Of a stretch of 49,935 nucleotides of DNA, positions 1 through 8,804 are shown in pieces. A model generated the notes under the pieces. The model did not search any database, was not told the origin of the DNA, and worked only from the letters and a program-made list of their open reading frames with translations. The DNA is from Pseudomonadota bacterium (GTDB lineage Bacteria; Pseudomonadota; Gammaproteobacteria; Burkholderiales; Burkholderiaceae_C), in NCBI GenBank assembly GCA_018241185.1, contig JAFEEH010000238.1, positions 1 through 49,935 of the forward strand. Reading direction: 5' to 3'. The translations under genes were made by a program, and so were the position numbers. The first letter of the stretch is position 1. Every line of letters begins with the position of its first letter.

Positions 1-804
1 CACCTGCGCGTCGATGCCGTCGCGCACCGCCTCGCGCGCCCGCTCCACGGGGTGTGCCCAGCCGCGGTCCAGCAGCTCGGGTGCCGCGTCGCGCGCGCCG
101 GTGCGCACGTAGCCGGTCGCCTGCAGCCCCTGTTCCCACAGCCACAGCTCGTAGTCGAAGCCGTGGGGGTTGCGATTGCCATGCGGCGCCTTGAGCCGCA
201 CGGTGAATGCCCAGCGCTGGCCAGCGCGGACCTGTGGGAGCTCCACCGTGCGCGCGGCAGCGCCTTCGTCCGCACCGCGCGACCAGGCCCCGGTGTCGGC
301 CGCATACCAGCCCAGTGCCAGTCGTGGCGGCACCTGCGGTAGCGGCAGGCCCGACGCGCCGGCGGCCGGGCGGACCTCGTCGACATCGAAGCGGAAGCGC
401 ACGCCGGTCTCGTTGCGCTGCGGCATCTGCGCCACCACACCGACCACGCGAATGTCTTGCCCCTCGAGCGCCGGATCGAGGGCATCGCCCAGGTAGGCGA
501 GCGCCCGTCCGCCCGTGGTGCCAAAGCCCAGTGCCAGGCCGGCCACGAGGCCCAGCACGCCCAAGCCGACGCGGCCGTGCCGCGGAAGCGGCACCGTCGC
601 TGCCAGTGCGCCCGCCGCCACGGCCATGGCGTAGACCGGCCAGCCCCACAACGCCGGCTGCTGCAGTTGCAGCGCCGCGCCCACGACGCTGCCCGCCAGC
701 AGGGCGAACGCACGCCAGGCCGACCGCCAGCCGTCCATGGCCAACCCCTCGTCCTCGTCGAACTGCGGCGCCGCCGGCGCGCCCTCCCCTTGCGCTCGAT
801 CCAT
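1..804 (-). CDS. comEC: ComEC/Rec2 DNA-uptake channel, N-terminal part (cut by window edge)
   Basis: Reading the minus strand from an ATG at 804-802 gives an open frame of 268 codons that runs off the left edge. Residues about 25-100 hold several hydrophobic segments. About residues 205-235 contain NPHGFDYELWLWEQG followed by GYVR, which matches the DUF4131 region of ComEC (NPxGFDYExWL...GxxAxGYVR). In this family the inner-membrane protein forms the channel that carries transforming single-stranded DNA into the cytoplasm. The competence and beta-lactamase-like domains would lie outside the window. A second in-frame ATG at codon 23 is a possible start, because the first 22 residues are acidic and low in complexity. 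The gene is divergent from the transglutaminase cluster, with 138 bp between. Identity rests on the N-terminal domain only. Confidence 0.85.
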   Translation of the reverse strand, partial: MDRAQGEGAPAAPQFDEDEGLAMDGWRSAWRAFALLAGSVVGAALQLQQPALWGWPVYAMAVAAGALAATVPLPRHGRVGLGVLGLVAGLALGFGTTGGRALAYLGDALDPALEGQDIRVVGVVAQMPQRNETGVRFRFDVDEVRPAAGASGLPLPQVPPRLALGWYAADTGAWSRGADEGAAARTVELPQVRAGQRWAFTVRLKAPHGNRNPHGFDYELWLWEQGLQATGYVRTGARDAAPELLDRGWAHPVERAREAVRDGIDAQV

Positions 805-942
805 CCCTTGAACCTTCCACGCCAGGCACAGCGCCGTGACACCGTCGTGGCGCATTCCTTGCTTGGCTTGTCGGCTAGTATGGCGCCGGTCGGTCGCGCC
901 ACAGCGCGGACCGTACCCATAACAAGCACCCGAGCCCAATCC

Positions 943-3900
943 ATGTCGATCCACGCCGCCCTTCATCACGTCACTCACTACAAGTACGACCGGCCGGTGC
1001 AGCTCGGGCCACAGGTGGTCCGCCTGCGACCCGCACCCCATTGCCGCAGCAACGTCATCTCGTACTCGCTGCGCGTCGAGCCGGCCGAGCACTTCGTCAA
1101 CTGGCAGCAGGATCCCTTCGCCAACTACCTCGCGCGACTGGTCTTCCCGAAGAAGACGACCGAGTTCAAGGTCACCGTCGACCTCGTGGTCGAGATGGCG
1201 GTCTACAACCCTTTCGACTTCTTCCTCGAGCCGCAGGCCGAGAACTTCCCCTTCAAGTACTCCAAGGAACTGGCCGAGGAACTCGCGCCCTACCTGGTGG
1301 CCGAGCCGGCCACGCCGCTGGTGCAGGCCTACCTCGACAGGATCGACCGTACCGAGAAGCGGACCATCGACTTCCTCGTCCAGCTCAACCAGCAGGTGCA
1401 GCAGGACGTCAAGTACCTGATCCGCATGGAACCGGGCGTGCAGACGCCCGAGCAGACGCTGCAGAACGCATCCGGCTCCTGCCGCGACTCGGGCTGGCTG
1501 CTGGTGCAGCTGCTGCGCCACATGGGCCTGGCGGCGCGCTTCGTCTCGGGCTACCTGATCCAGCTCACGCCCGACGTGAAGGCGCTCGACGGCCCGAGCG
1601 GCACCACCGTCGACTTCACCGACCTGCATGCGTGGTGCGAGGTCTACCTGCCCGGCGCGGGCTGGATCGGCCTGGACGCCACCTCGGGCCTGATGGCCGG
1701 AGAAGGCCACATCCCGCTGGCGTGCACGCCCACGCCGTCGAGCGCCGCGCCCATCGAAGGCCTGATGGACGAGGCCGAGGTCGACTTCAACCACGAGATG
1801 AACGTCACGCGCGTGTACGAGTCACCGCGCGTGACCAAGCCCTACACCGACGACCAGTGGGCCGACGTGCTGGCGCTCGGTGACGTGGTCGATGCACGCC
1901 TGGCCGCCGGCGACGTGCGGCTGACGATGGGCGGCGAGCCCACCTATGTCGCGACGTCCGACCGTGACGCGGCCGAATGGAACACCGACGCGCTCGGCCC
2001 CACCAAGCGCGGCTACGCCACCGAGCTGGTCGACCGCCTGCGCACCGAATACGGACAGGGCGGCTTCCTGCATTTCGGGCAGGGCAAGTGGTACCCGGGC
2101 GAGCAGCTGCCGCGCTGGGCGCTGTCGATCTTCTGGCGCGCCGACGGCCAGCCGCTGTGGCACAACCCCGCGCTCTTCGCCGACGAGCGCCAGCCCGCCC
2201 ACTACACGAGCGAGGATGCGCGTCGCTTCACCTACAAGCTGGCCGAGAAGCTCGGCCTGGCAGAACGCTTCATCCAGCCCGGCTACGAAGACGTCTACTA
2301 CTACCTCTGGCGCGAGCGCCGCCTGCCCGTGAACGTCGACCCCTTCGAGTCGAAACTCGACGACGAACTCGAGCGCGCGCGCCTGCGCCGCGTGTTCACG
2401 CAGAAGCTCGACGCGGTGATCGGCTACGTGCTGCCGCTGGAGCCGGCTTCGGCCGGCGGCAACCCCGCGCTGGCCGGCGGTGGCTGGAAGACCGGCCCCT
2501 GGTTCCTGCGCGACGACCGCATGTACCTGATCCCCGGCGATTCGCCGATGGGCTATCGCCTGCCGCTCGATTCGCAGCCCTGGGCCAGCAAGGGTGACTA
2601 CCCCTACCTCGTCGACCGCGATCCCAACGCACCCACCGTGCCGTTGCCCTCGCCCAGCGACTTCCGCAGCCGCTACACCGGCATGACCGGCCTGGCCGCC
2701 GCCGACCGCGGCACCGTGCCCTACGCCCACGGCACGCCGCAGCAGGCGCCGAGCACCTACCGCATGCAGTTCGGCACCGGCCCCCACGGCCAGGGCCAGG
2801 GCCCGGCATCGGCCCGAACGAACACGGCCGAGGGCGCGAACGTGCGCTTCCCGCTGCGCAACGAGTCGGCGCACTGGATCACCCGCACGGCGCTGTGCGT
2901 CGAGGCACGCGACCCGCGCCGCGCCAACGGCCCGGCTGCCGAAAAGGTGGGCAACGCCTCGGGCATCCTGTACGTGTTCATGCCCCCGCTGGCCTGGCTG
3001 GAGGACTACCTGGACCTGCTCGCCGCCGTGGAGGCCACGGCCGAAGAACTGGGCGTGAAGATCGTGCTCGAAGGCTACCCGCCGCCGCGCGACCCGCGCC
3101 TGAAGCTGCTGCAGGTCACGCCCGACCCGGGCGTGATCGAGGTCAACATCCACCCGGCCCACAGCTGGGGCGAGCTGGTGCAGCACACCGAGTTCCTCTA
3201 CGAGGCGGCCTTCCAGACGCGCCTGTCGGCCGAGAAGTTCATGACCGACGGCCGCCACACCGGCACCGGCGGCGGCAACCACTTCGTGCTGGGCGGCGCC
3301 ACGCCCTCCGACAGCCCCTTCCTGCGCAAGCCCGAGCTGCTGGCCAGCCTGCTGCTCTACTGGCACAACCACCCGTCGCTGTCGTACCTGTTCTCCGGGA
3401 TGTTCATCGGCCCGACCAGCCAGGCGCCGCGCGTGGACGAGGCACGCAACGACCAGGTCTACGAGCTGGAGATCGCCCTCAAGGAGATCGCCAGGAACCG
3501 CGAGATCTACGGCCAGGGCATGCCGCCCTGGCTGGTCGACCGCACGCTGCGCAACATCCTCATCGACGTCACCGGCAACACGCACCGCAGCGAGTTCTGC
3601 ATCGACAAGCTCTATTCGCCCGACGGCCCCACCGGCCGCCTGGGCCTGCTCGAACTGCGGGCCTTCGAGATGCCGCCGCATGCACGCATGAGCATCGTGC
3701 AGCAGTTGCTGCTGCGCGCGCTGGTCGCCCGATTCTGGGACGCGCCTTACGGCGCGCCGGCCACGCGCTGGGGCACCGAGCTGCACGACCGCTTCCTGCT
3801 GCCGACCTTCGTCAAGATGGACTTCGACGACGTCATCGCCGAGATGCGCCAGGCCGGCTTCGCCTTCGAGGCCGAATGGTTCGCGCCGCACTTCGAGTTC

Positions 3901-4452
3901 CGCTTCCCGCTGGTCGGCGAGGTGCAGGCCATGGGCGTGGAGCTGTCACTGCGCAATGCGCTCGAACCCTGGCACGTGATGGGCGAGGAAGGCGCGCCCG
4001 GCGGCACCGTGCGCTATGTCGATTCTTCACTCGAGCGCATCGAGGTGCGAGTCACGGGCATGAACCAGAGCCGCTACGTGGTCACCGTCAACGGCCAGGT
4101 GCTGCCGCTGCAGCCCACCGGTATCGCGGGCGAGTACGTGGCCGGCGTGCGCTACAAGGCGTGGAACCCGCCGTCTTCGCTGCACCCGACCATCCAGCCG
4201 CATGCGCCGCTGACCGTCGACCTGGTCGACACCTGGATGAAGCGCTCGATCGGCGGCTGCCAGTACCACGTCGCGCACCCGGGCGGACGCAACTACACGA
4301 CCTTCCCGGTCAATGCCTACGAAGCCGAGAGCCGGCGCCTCGCGCGCTTCTCGCGCATGGGGCACACGCCGGGCATGCTGCGCACGCCGCCGGCCAACAT
4401 CGAGGTCACGGGCAGCCGCGAGTTCCCGTTCACCCTGGACCTGCGGCGCTGA
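943..4452 (+). CDS. Transglutaminase-like peptidase fused to DUF2126 predicted amidoligase
   Basis: A 1169-residue protein. I chose the ATG at 943 because MSIHAALHHVTHYKYDRPV is the usual N-terminus of this family; the frame is open further upstream but that part is arginine-rich and uncharacteristic. Residues 1-90 form the bacterial transglutaminase N-terminal beta domain. The core follows with a visible triad: Cys180 (GSCRDSGW), His229 (DLHAWCEVYLP) and Asp245 (GLDATSG). From about residue 315 to the end is DUF2126, which Pfam describes as a putative amidoligase related to the glutamine synthetase fold; GGEPTYVA, IEVNIHPAHSW and GTGGGNHF are visible. No signal peptide is seen. Family context: these proteins occur with ATP-grasp and alpha-E proteins and are predicted to trim and ligate peptides; substrate unknown. 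First gene of the three-gene cluster. Confidence 0.9.
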   Translation: MSIHAALHHVTHYKYDRPVQLGPQVVRLRPAPHCRSNVISYSLRVEPAEHFVNWQQDPFANYLARLVFPKKTTEFKVTVDLVVEMAVYNPFDFFLEPQAENFPFKYSKELAEELAPYLVAEPATPLVQAYLDRIDRTEKRTIDFLVQLNQQVQQDVKYLIRMEPGVQTPEQTLQNASGSCRDSGWLLVQLLRHMGLAARFVSGYLIQLTPDVKALDGPSGTTVDFTDLHAWCEVYLPGAGWIGLDATSGLMAGEGHIPLACTPTPSSAAPIEGLMDEAEVDFNHEMNVTRVYESPRVTKPYTDDQWADVLALGDVVDARLAAGDVRLTMGGEPTYVATSDRDAAEWNTDALGPTKRGYATELVDRLRTEYGQGGFLHFGQGKWYPGEQLPRWALSIFWRADGQPLWHNPALFADERQPAHYTSEDARRFTYKLAEKLGLAERFIQPGYEDVYYYLWRERRLPVNVDPFESKLDDELERARLRRVFTQKLDAVIGYVLPLEPASAGGNPALAGGGWKTGPWFLRDDRMYLIPGDSPMGYRLPLDSQPWASKGDYPYLVDRDPNAPTVPLPSPSDFRSRYTGMTGLAAADRGTVPYAHGTPQQAPSTYRMQFGTGPHGQGQGPASARTNTAEGANVRFPLRNESAHWITRTALCVEARDPRRANGPAAEKVGNASGILYVFMPPLAWLEDYLDLLAAVEATAEELGVKIVLEGYPPPRDPRLKLLQVTPDPGVIEVNIHPAHSWGELVQHTEFLYEAAFQTRLSAEKFMTDGRHTGTGGGNHFVLGGATPSDSPFLRKPELLASLLLYWHNHPSLSYLFSGMFIGPTSQAPRVDEARNDQVYELEIALKEIARNREIYGQGMPPWLVDRTLRNILIDVTGNTHRSEFCIDKLYSPDGPTGRLGLLELRAFEMPPHARMSIVQQLLLRALVARFWDAPYGAPATRWGTELHDRFLLPTFVKMDFDDVIAEMRQAGFAFEAEWFAPHFEFRFPLVGEVQAMGVELSLRNALEPWHVMGEEGAPGGTVRYVDSSLERIEVRVTGMNQSRYVVTVNGQVLPLQPTGIAGEYVAGVRYKAWNPPSSLHPTIQPHAPLTVDLVDTWMKRSIGGCQYHVAHPGGRNYTTFPVNAYEAESRRLARFSRMGHTPGMLRTPPANIEVTGSREFPFTLDLRR

Positions 4453-4559
4453 GCCGTGGATGGTGGCCGCGTGCTTTTGTCACGCTGCCGCCGCGCGTGC
4501 CGCTCGGGGCTGCCGCGCGGATCTGCCGTCGATGACGAGGGTGTGACAATGGCCCGGCT

Positions 4560-7295
4560 GTGGATTCGCTGAACGACTCTCTCTTCGACGCGCAGGCGCT
4601 GGAATCGCCGGCGGCCTTCGCGTCCGCGCTCGCCCCGCCGGCGCAGCCCGGCCATTTCGACGAACTGCGCGGCTCGGTGACGGCTGCGCCGCCGACGCCC
4701 GTCGCGCGCGCCCTCGCCCCGGTGGCGCCGCTGCACGATGCACTCGAACCGCCGCCCGTCGGGCCTGCCCCCGAGGCGGACGGGCCGGCCACCGCGCCGA
4801 AGCCGCCGCTCACGCCCGCCTGGAGCGAGTTCTTCGAGGCACTCGGCCCCGCCGGCTTCGCCGACCTGCCGCGCCGCGCCGTGAGCCTGGAACGCCAGAT
4901 CCGCGACAACGGCGTGACCTACAACGTGTATGCCGACCGCGATGGACCGCAGCGCCCGTGGTCGATCGACCTCTTCCCGCTCATCGTGCCGCCGCAGAGC
5001 TGGGCACAGATCGAGGCCGGCGTGCTCCAGCGCACCCGCGTGCTCGACCGCGTGCTGGCCGACGTCTACGGCCCGCAGAAGCTGCTGTCCGAAGGCCTGC
5101 TGCCCGCCGCGCTGGTGCGCGGCCACCCGGGCTATCTGCGCGCCATGCATGGCGTGCAGCCGCCGGGAGACACCTGGCTGCGCATCGCCGCCTTCGACCT
5201 GGCGCGCGGGCCGGACGGCAACTGGTGGGTGGTGTCGCAGCGCACCCAGGCGCCCTCGGGCCTGGGCTACCTGCTGGAGAACCGCCTCGCCATCTCGCGC
5301 CAGTTCCCGCAGGCCTTCGAATCGCTGCAGGTGCAGCGCCTCGCGGCCACCTACAGCGCCATGATGGAAGGCCTCCAGGCCATGTGCCCGGCCGGCGCGC
5401 CGCCGCATATCGCGCTGCTCACGCCCGGCCCCTACAACGAGACCTACTTCGAGCACGCCTACCTGGCCCGCTACCTGGGCGTGACGCTGGTCGAGGGCAG
5501 CGACCTCACGGTGCGTGACGAGCGCCTGTACCTCAAGACGCTGCAGGGCCTGCGGCCCGTGCACGGGCTCATCAAGCGGCTGGACGACCAGTACCTCGAC
5601 CCGCTGGAGCTGCGCCCCGACTCCACCCTGGGCGTCCCCGGCCTGCTGCAGGCCATCCGCGCCGGCAACGTGCTCGTGGCCAACACGCCGGGCTCGGCGT
5701 TTCTCGAATCCCCGGCCCTGCTGGGTTTCCTGCCTGCGCTGGCGCAGCACCTCATCGGCGAGAAGCTGAGCCTGCCGGCCTTGCCCACCTGGTGGTGCGG
5801 CGAGCGTGCCGCCATGGAATCGGTGCTGCCCCAGCTGGCCGACTGCGCCATCAAACCGACGTACCCGGGTTCCGATGCGCACCCGGCCTTCGACGCGGTG
5901 CTGGGCACGCAACTGGGCCGGCGCGAACTGGACGAATGGGCCGGTCGCATCATGCGCCAGGGCGATGCCCACACGGTGCAGCGCTTCATGCCCCTGTCGC
6001 AGATGCCGACCTGGGCGCAGGACCTGGGCCCGGGCCACATTTCCCCCAAGGCGGTGCTGCTGCGCGTGTTCGCGGTCAACGACGGGCCGCAGTCCTGGCG
6101 CGTGCTGCCAGGCGGGCTGGCGCGACTGGCGGGACTCGATGCGCAGATCGCCTCCATGCAGCGCGGCGGCAGCAGTGCCGACGTGTGGGTGCAGACCGAC
6201 GGCGAGGTGGACCGCACCACCCTGCTGACGCCCCACGCCACGCCGGCCTCGCTGGCGCGCCACCGCGCCCCGGTCACCAGTCGCGCGGCCGAGAACATGT
6301 TCTGGCTGGGCCGCTACACCGAGCGCGCCGAGAACACGCTGCGCCTGGCACGCCTGAGCCTGGACCTGCTCAGCGGCGAGGACCAGTCCTCGCGCTCGCT
6401 GGTCGGCTGGCTGCACGACCTGTGCCAGCACAACGCCCTGGTGCCACGCGAGTTGCCCGACGTGCAGCACCTGCAGGACGGACCGCGCGCCGCGCAGTCG
6501 CGCCGTGTGTTCGAGCGCGCGCTGATCGCCGAACTGGGCGACGTGCAGCGGGGCCGCAGCCTGGGCTTCAATCTGCGCTGCCTGCGCGACGCCGCAGCCG
6601 CCGTGCGCGAGCGCCTGTCGCAGGAGCACTGGAATCACATCGTGCGCGCCGAAGCCGAATTCCTGCGCCGCATGGACGAGCAGGCCGGTGAACCGGGCGA
6701 AGGCCGCTACGCGATCGGTGCCACGCAGCGCTCGCTGGAAGCGGCCAGCGCCATGCTGTCGGCCATCACGGGCGCGCAGACCGACCGCATGACGCGCGAC
6801 GACGCCTGGCGGCTGCTGTCCATCGGCCGCCACATCGAGCGGCTGGGCTTCCTGTCGAACGCACTGGCGGCCGGCTTCGCGCAGGACACGGTGCACGAGG
6901 TCGCGGGCTTCGAGGCCATGGTCGCGCTGTTCGACAGCACCATCACCTTCCACGCGCGCTACCAGCAGCGGCGCGACGTCGCCACGCTGGTCGACCTGCT
7001 GGTGCTCGACGGCGACAACCCTCGGTCGCTGGCCTGGGTGGCGCAGACCCTGCGCGGGCGCATCGCGCGCCTGGCCGGCAGCGCGCCGGGCAAACTCACC
7101 GCGCTGTCGCATGAACTGCCCGACCCGGCGGCCTGGACGCTGGAACGCCTGTGCCATGCGGGGTCCGACGGCCGCTACGGCGCGCTGATGGAGGTGCTCG
7201 AGGACTGCGAGAACGCCGCATACCACGTGTCCGACGCCATCGGCGTGCGCTACTTCACCCTCACCTCCGACACGGTGCGTTCCGTGGGAGTGTGA
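4560..7295 (+). CDS. Circularly permuted ATP-grasp ligase fused to alpha-E domain
   Basis: A 911-residue protein starting at a GTG (4560); no ATG in frame fits, since the ATG at 4549 opens only a 7-codon frame. Residues 1-85 are Ala/Pro-rich and low in complexity. Residues about 110-560 are the circularly permuted ATP-grasp (DUF404/DUF407) with HGLIKRLDDQYLDPLELRPD, NTPGSAFLES and TWWCG followed by AIKPTYPGSD. From about residue 575 to the end is the alpha-E (DUF403) domain, opening with ENMFWLGRYTERAENTLRL. In many bacteria these are two separate proteins; here they are one. ATP-grasp enzymes of this class are predicted carboxylate-amine ligases that form peptide bonds; the alpha-E partner has no known activity. 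The stop is 2 nt before the next ATG, indicating one transcript with the flanking transglutaminases. Confidence 0.88.
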   Translation: MDSLNDSLFDAQALESPAAFASALAPPAQPGHFDELRGSVTAAPPTPVARALAPVAPLHDALEPPPVGPAPEADGPATAPKPPLTPAWSEFFEALGPAGFADLPRRAVSLERQIRDNGVTYNVYADRDGPQRPWSIDLFPLIVPPQSWAQIEAGVLQRTRVLDRVLADVYGPQKLLSEGLLPAALVRGHPGYLRAMHGVQPPGDTWLRIAAFDLARGPDGNWWVVSQRTQAPSGLGYLLENRLAISRQFPQAFESLQVQRLAATYSAMMEGLQAMCPAGAPPHIALLTPGPYNETYFEHAYLARYLGVTLVEGSDLTVRDERLYLKTLQGLRPVHGLIKRLDDQYLDPLELRPDSTLGVPGLLQAIRAGNVLVANTPGSAFLESPALLGFLPALAQHLIGEKLSLPALPTWWCGERAAMESVLPQLADCAIKPTYPGSDAHPAFDAVLGTQLGRRELDEWAGRIMRQGDAHTVQRFMPLSQMPTWAQDLGPGHISPKAVLLRVFAVNDGPQSWRVLPGGLARLAGLDAQIASMQRGGSSADVWVQTDGEVDRTTLLTPHATPASLARHRAPVTSRAAENMFWLGRYTERAENTLRLARLSLDLLSGEDQSSRSLVGWLHDLCQHNALVPRELPDVQHLQDGPRAAQSRRVFERALIAELGDVQRGRSLGFNLRCLRDAAAAVRERLSQEHWNHIVRAEAEFLRRMDEQAGEPGEGRYAIGATQRSLEAASAMLSAITGAQTDRMTRDDAWRLLSIGRHIERLGFLSNALAAGFAQDTVHEVAGFEAMVALFDSTITFHARYQQRRDVATLVDLLVLDGDNPRSLAWVAQTLRGRIARLAGSAPGKLTALSHELPDPAAWTLERLCHAGSDGRYGALMEVLEDCENAAYHVSDAIGVRYFTLTSDTVRSVGV

Positions 7296-7297
7296 CC

Positions 7298-8257
7298 ATG
7301 CTGCTCCACGTCACCCACGAGACGCGCTACGACTATTCGCCGGCCGTCGAGACCGCGCAGCACATGGCGCACCTCAAGCCTCTCGCCCGGGCCTGCCAGC
7401 GGGTGGTGAACCACCGGCTGTCCATCGTCCCCGAGCCGGCGCAGCGCAGCGAATCGGTCGACGTGTACGGCAACACGCGCGCCTTCTTTGCACTGGAATC
7501 CACGCACGACCAGCTCGTGGTGACAGCCGAGAGCCTGGTCGAGACGACCCCGCCGCAGCTCGCCCCCGAGGCCGCGCCGGAGCTGCCGTGGGAAGCCGTG
7601 CGCGAGCGCTTTCGCTACCGCAAGGGCGTGCACGACGACCCGGCCTCGGAGTTCGTCTTCCCATCGCGCTACGTGCCGCTGCACGACGACTTCCTCGCCT
7701 ATGCACGCCAGAGTTTCACGCCTGCCCGGCCGATCTTCGAGGCGGCGATGGACCTCACGCTGCGCATGTACCGCGACTTCGACTACGACAGCGACAGCAC
7801 CGAGATCAACACGCCGGCCGTCGAGGCCCTGGCCCAGCGCCGCGGTGTGTGCCAGGACTTCGCGCACATCATGATCGCCTGCTGCCGCGGCCTGGGGCTG
7901 CCTGCGCGATACGTCAGCGGCTACCTGCTCACGCAACCGCCGCCGGGCCAGCCGCGCCTGGTCGGCGCCGACGCCTCGCACGCCTGGGTCGAGGTCTACC
8001 TTCCCGGCCGGGCCGCAGACGCCGACGACGACGGTGCAGCCGTCGCCACGGCCCCGGGCGACTGGGCCGGCTTCGATCCCACCAATGGGCGGCAGCCCGG
8101 CGAGGACTACGTCGTGCTGGCTGTCGGCCGCGACTACGCCGACGTCTCGCCGATGCGCGGCGTGCTGCACGGCGGCGCGCGGCACGTGCTGGACGTGGGC
8201 GTCACCGTCCGGCCTTACGATGAGCTCGCCGAGCCCGAGCCACCCGCCGCGGACTGA
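7298..8257 (+). CDS. Transglutaminase-like cysteine peptidase
   Basis: A 319-residue protein whose ATG lies 2 nt after the stop of the ATP-grasp/alpha-E gene, so translation is probably coupled. Residues 1-85 are the bacterial transglutaminase N-terminal domain (MLLHVTHETRYDYSPAV). The catalytic triad is visible: Cys185 in RRGVCQDFAH, His228 in SHAWVEVYLPG and Asp260 in WAGFDPTNG. An acidic insert (about residues 238-252) separates the His and Asp strands. No signal peptide. Proteins of this family act as peptidases or amide-bond transferases; in this operon type it presumably processes or releases the product of the ATP-dependent ligases. It differs from the first transglutaminase in lacking DUF2126. 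A repeat copy begins 6 nt after the stop. Confidence 0.9.
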   Translation: MLLHVTHETRYDYSPAVETAQHMAHLKPLARACQRVVNHRLSIVPEPAQRSESVDVYGNTRAFFALESTHDQLVVTAESLVETTPPQLAPEAAPELPWEAVRERFRYRKGVHDDPASEFVFPSRYVPLHDDFLAYARQSFTPARPIFEAAMDLTLRMYRDFDYDSDSTEINTPAVEALAQRRGVCQDFAHIMIACCRGLGLPARYVSGYLLTQPPPGQPRLVGADASHAWVEVYLPGRAADADDDGAAVATAPGDWAGFDPTNGRQPGEDYVVLAVGRDYADVSPMRGVLHGGARHVLDVGVTVRPYDELAEPEPPAAD

Positions 8258-8263
8258 CTCGCC

Positions 8264-8320
8264 TTTGCTATCGAAAAGATAGCTGCCCGCGCAGGCCCGG
8301 CGGGCGCTGCCGGCCAATTT
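8264..8320. repeat. Comamonadaceae-type intergenic repeat, copy A
   Basis: GCTATC (8267-8272), an A-rich loop, then GATAGC (8278-8283), followed by GCTGCCCGCGC and a second hairpin with arms GCCCGC (8285-8290) and GCGGGC (8300-8305), ending in GGCCAATTT. The same arrangement appears inverted at 49414-49471. It occupies most of the gap between the transglutaminase and RidA genes. From general knowledge, repeats with a GCTAT...ATAGCTGC core are common in Comamonadaceae genomes; their role is unknown to me. Confidence 0.65.
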
Positions 8321-8348
8321 CATTCATAAACCCGTCAGGAGAACTTCC

Positions 8349-8804
8349 ATGAGCGTCCAAGACAAGCTCGCCCAGCTGGGCATCGAACTGCCGCCCGTTT
8401 CGGTCCCCGCGGCGGCGTACGTGCCTTTCGTGCGCACCGGCAACCTCGTCTTCCTGTCCGGCCACATCGCCCGCAAGGACGGCAAGCCCTGGGTCGGCCA
8501 GCTCGGCGTGAACATGGGCACCGAAGAAGGCAAGGCCGCCGCGCGCGCCATCGCCATCGACCTGCTCGGCACGCTGAAGGCGGCGGTGGGCGACCTGGAC
8601 AAGATCACGCGCATCGTCAAGGTGATGAGTCTGGTCAACTCCGCGCCGACCTTCACCGAGCAGCACCTGGTCACCAACGGCGCCAGCGAGCTCTTCGCCG
8701 AGGTCTTCGGGGACAAGGGCGCGCATGCGCGCAGCGCCTTCGGCGTGGCGCAGATCCCGATGGGCGCCTGCGTCGAGATCGAACTGATCGCCGAAGTGGC
8801 ATGA
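8349..8804 (+). CDS. RidA/YjgF-family enamine/imine deaminase
   Basis: A 151-residue cytosolic protein with a good ribosome site (AGGAG at 8337-8341). The family signature near the C-terminus is present, ARSAFGVAQIPMGACVEIE, with Arg128 at the position of the substrate-binding arginine of RidA. The protein is longer than the roughly 128-residue archetype, as in the longer YjgF-like subgroups. RidA proteins hydrolyse reactive enamine/imine intermediates of PLP enzymes and flavin amine oxidases; the substrate of this subgroup is uncertain. The stop overlaps the next ATG by 4 nt (ATGA), so it is coupled to an SDR gene. An imine-forming oxidase is encoded about 1 kb downstream on the other strand, but a functional link is only a guess. 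Confidence 0.88.
   Translation: MSVQDKLAQLGIELPPVSVPAAAYVPFVRTGNLVFLSGHIARKDGKPWVGQLGVNMGTEEGKAAARAIAIDLLGTLKAAVGDLDKITRIVKVMSLVNSAPTFTEQHLVTNGASELFAEVFGDKGAHARSAFGVAQIPMGACVEIELIAEVA

Noticed and set aside
1822-3891. Long open frame antisense to the transglutaminase/DUF2126 gene
   Set aside because: Its translation is low in complexity (Arg, Ala, Gly, His, Val-rich) without domain motifs; it reflects GC-rich codon bias of the sense gene.
4317-7226. Very long minus-strand open frame opposite the ATP-grasp/alpha-E gene
   Set aside because: Sense strand carries clear ATP-grasp and alpha-E motifs; the antisense product shows no recognisable domain.
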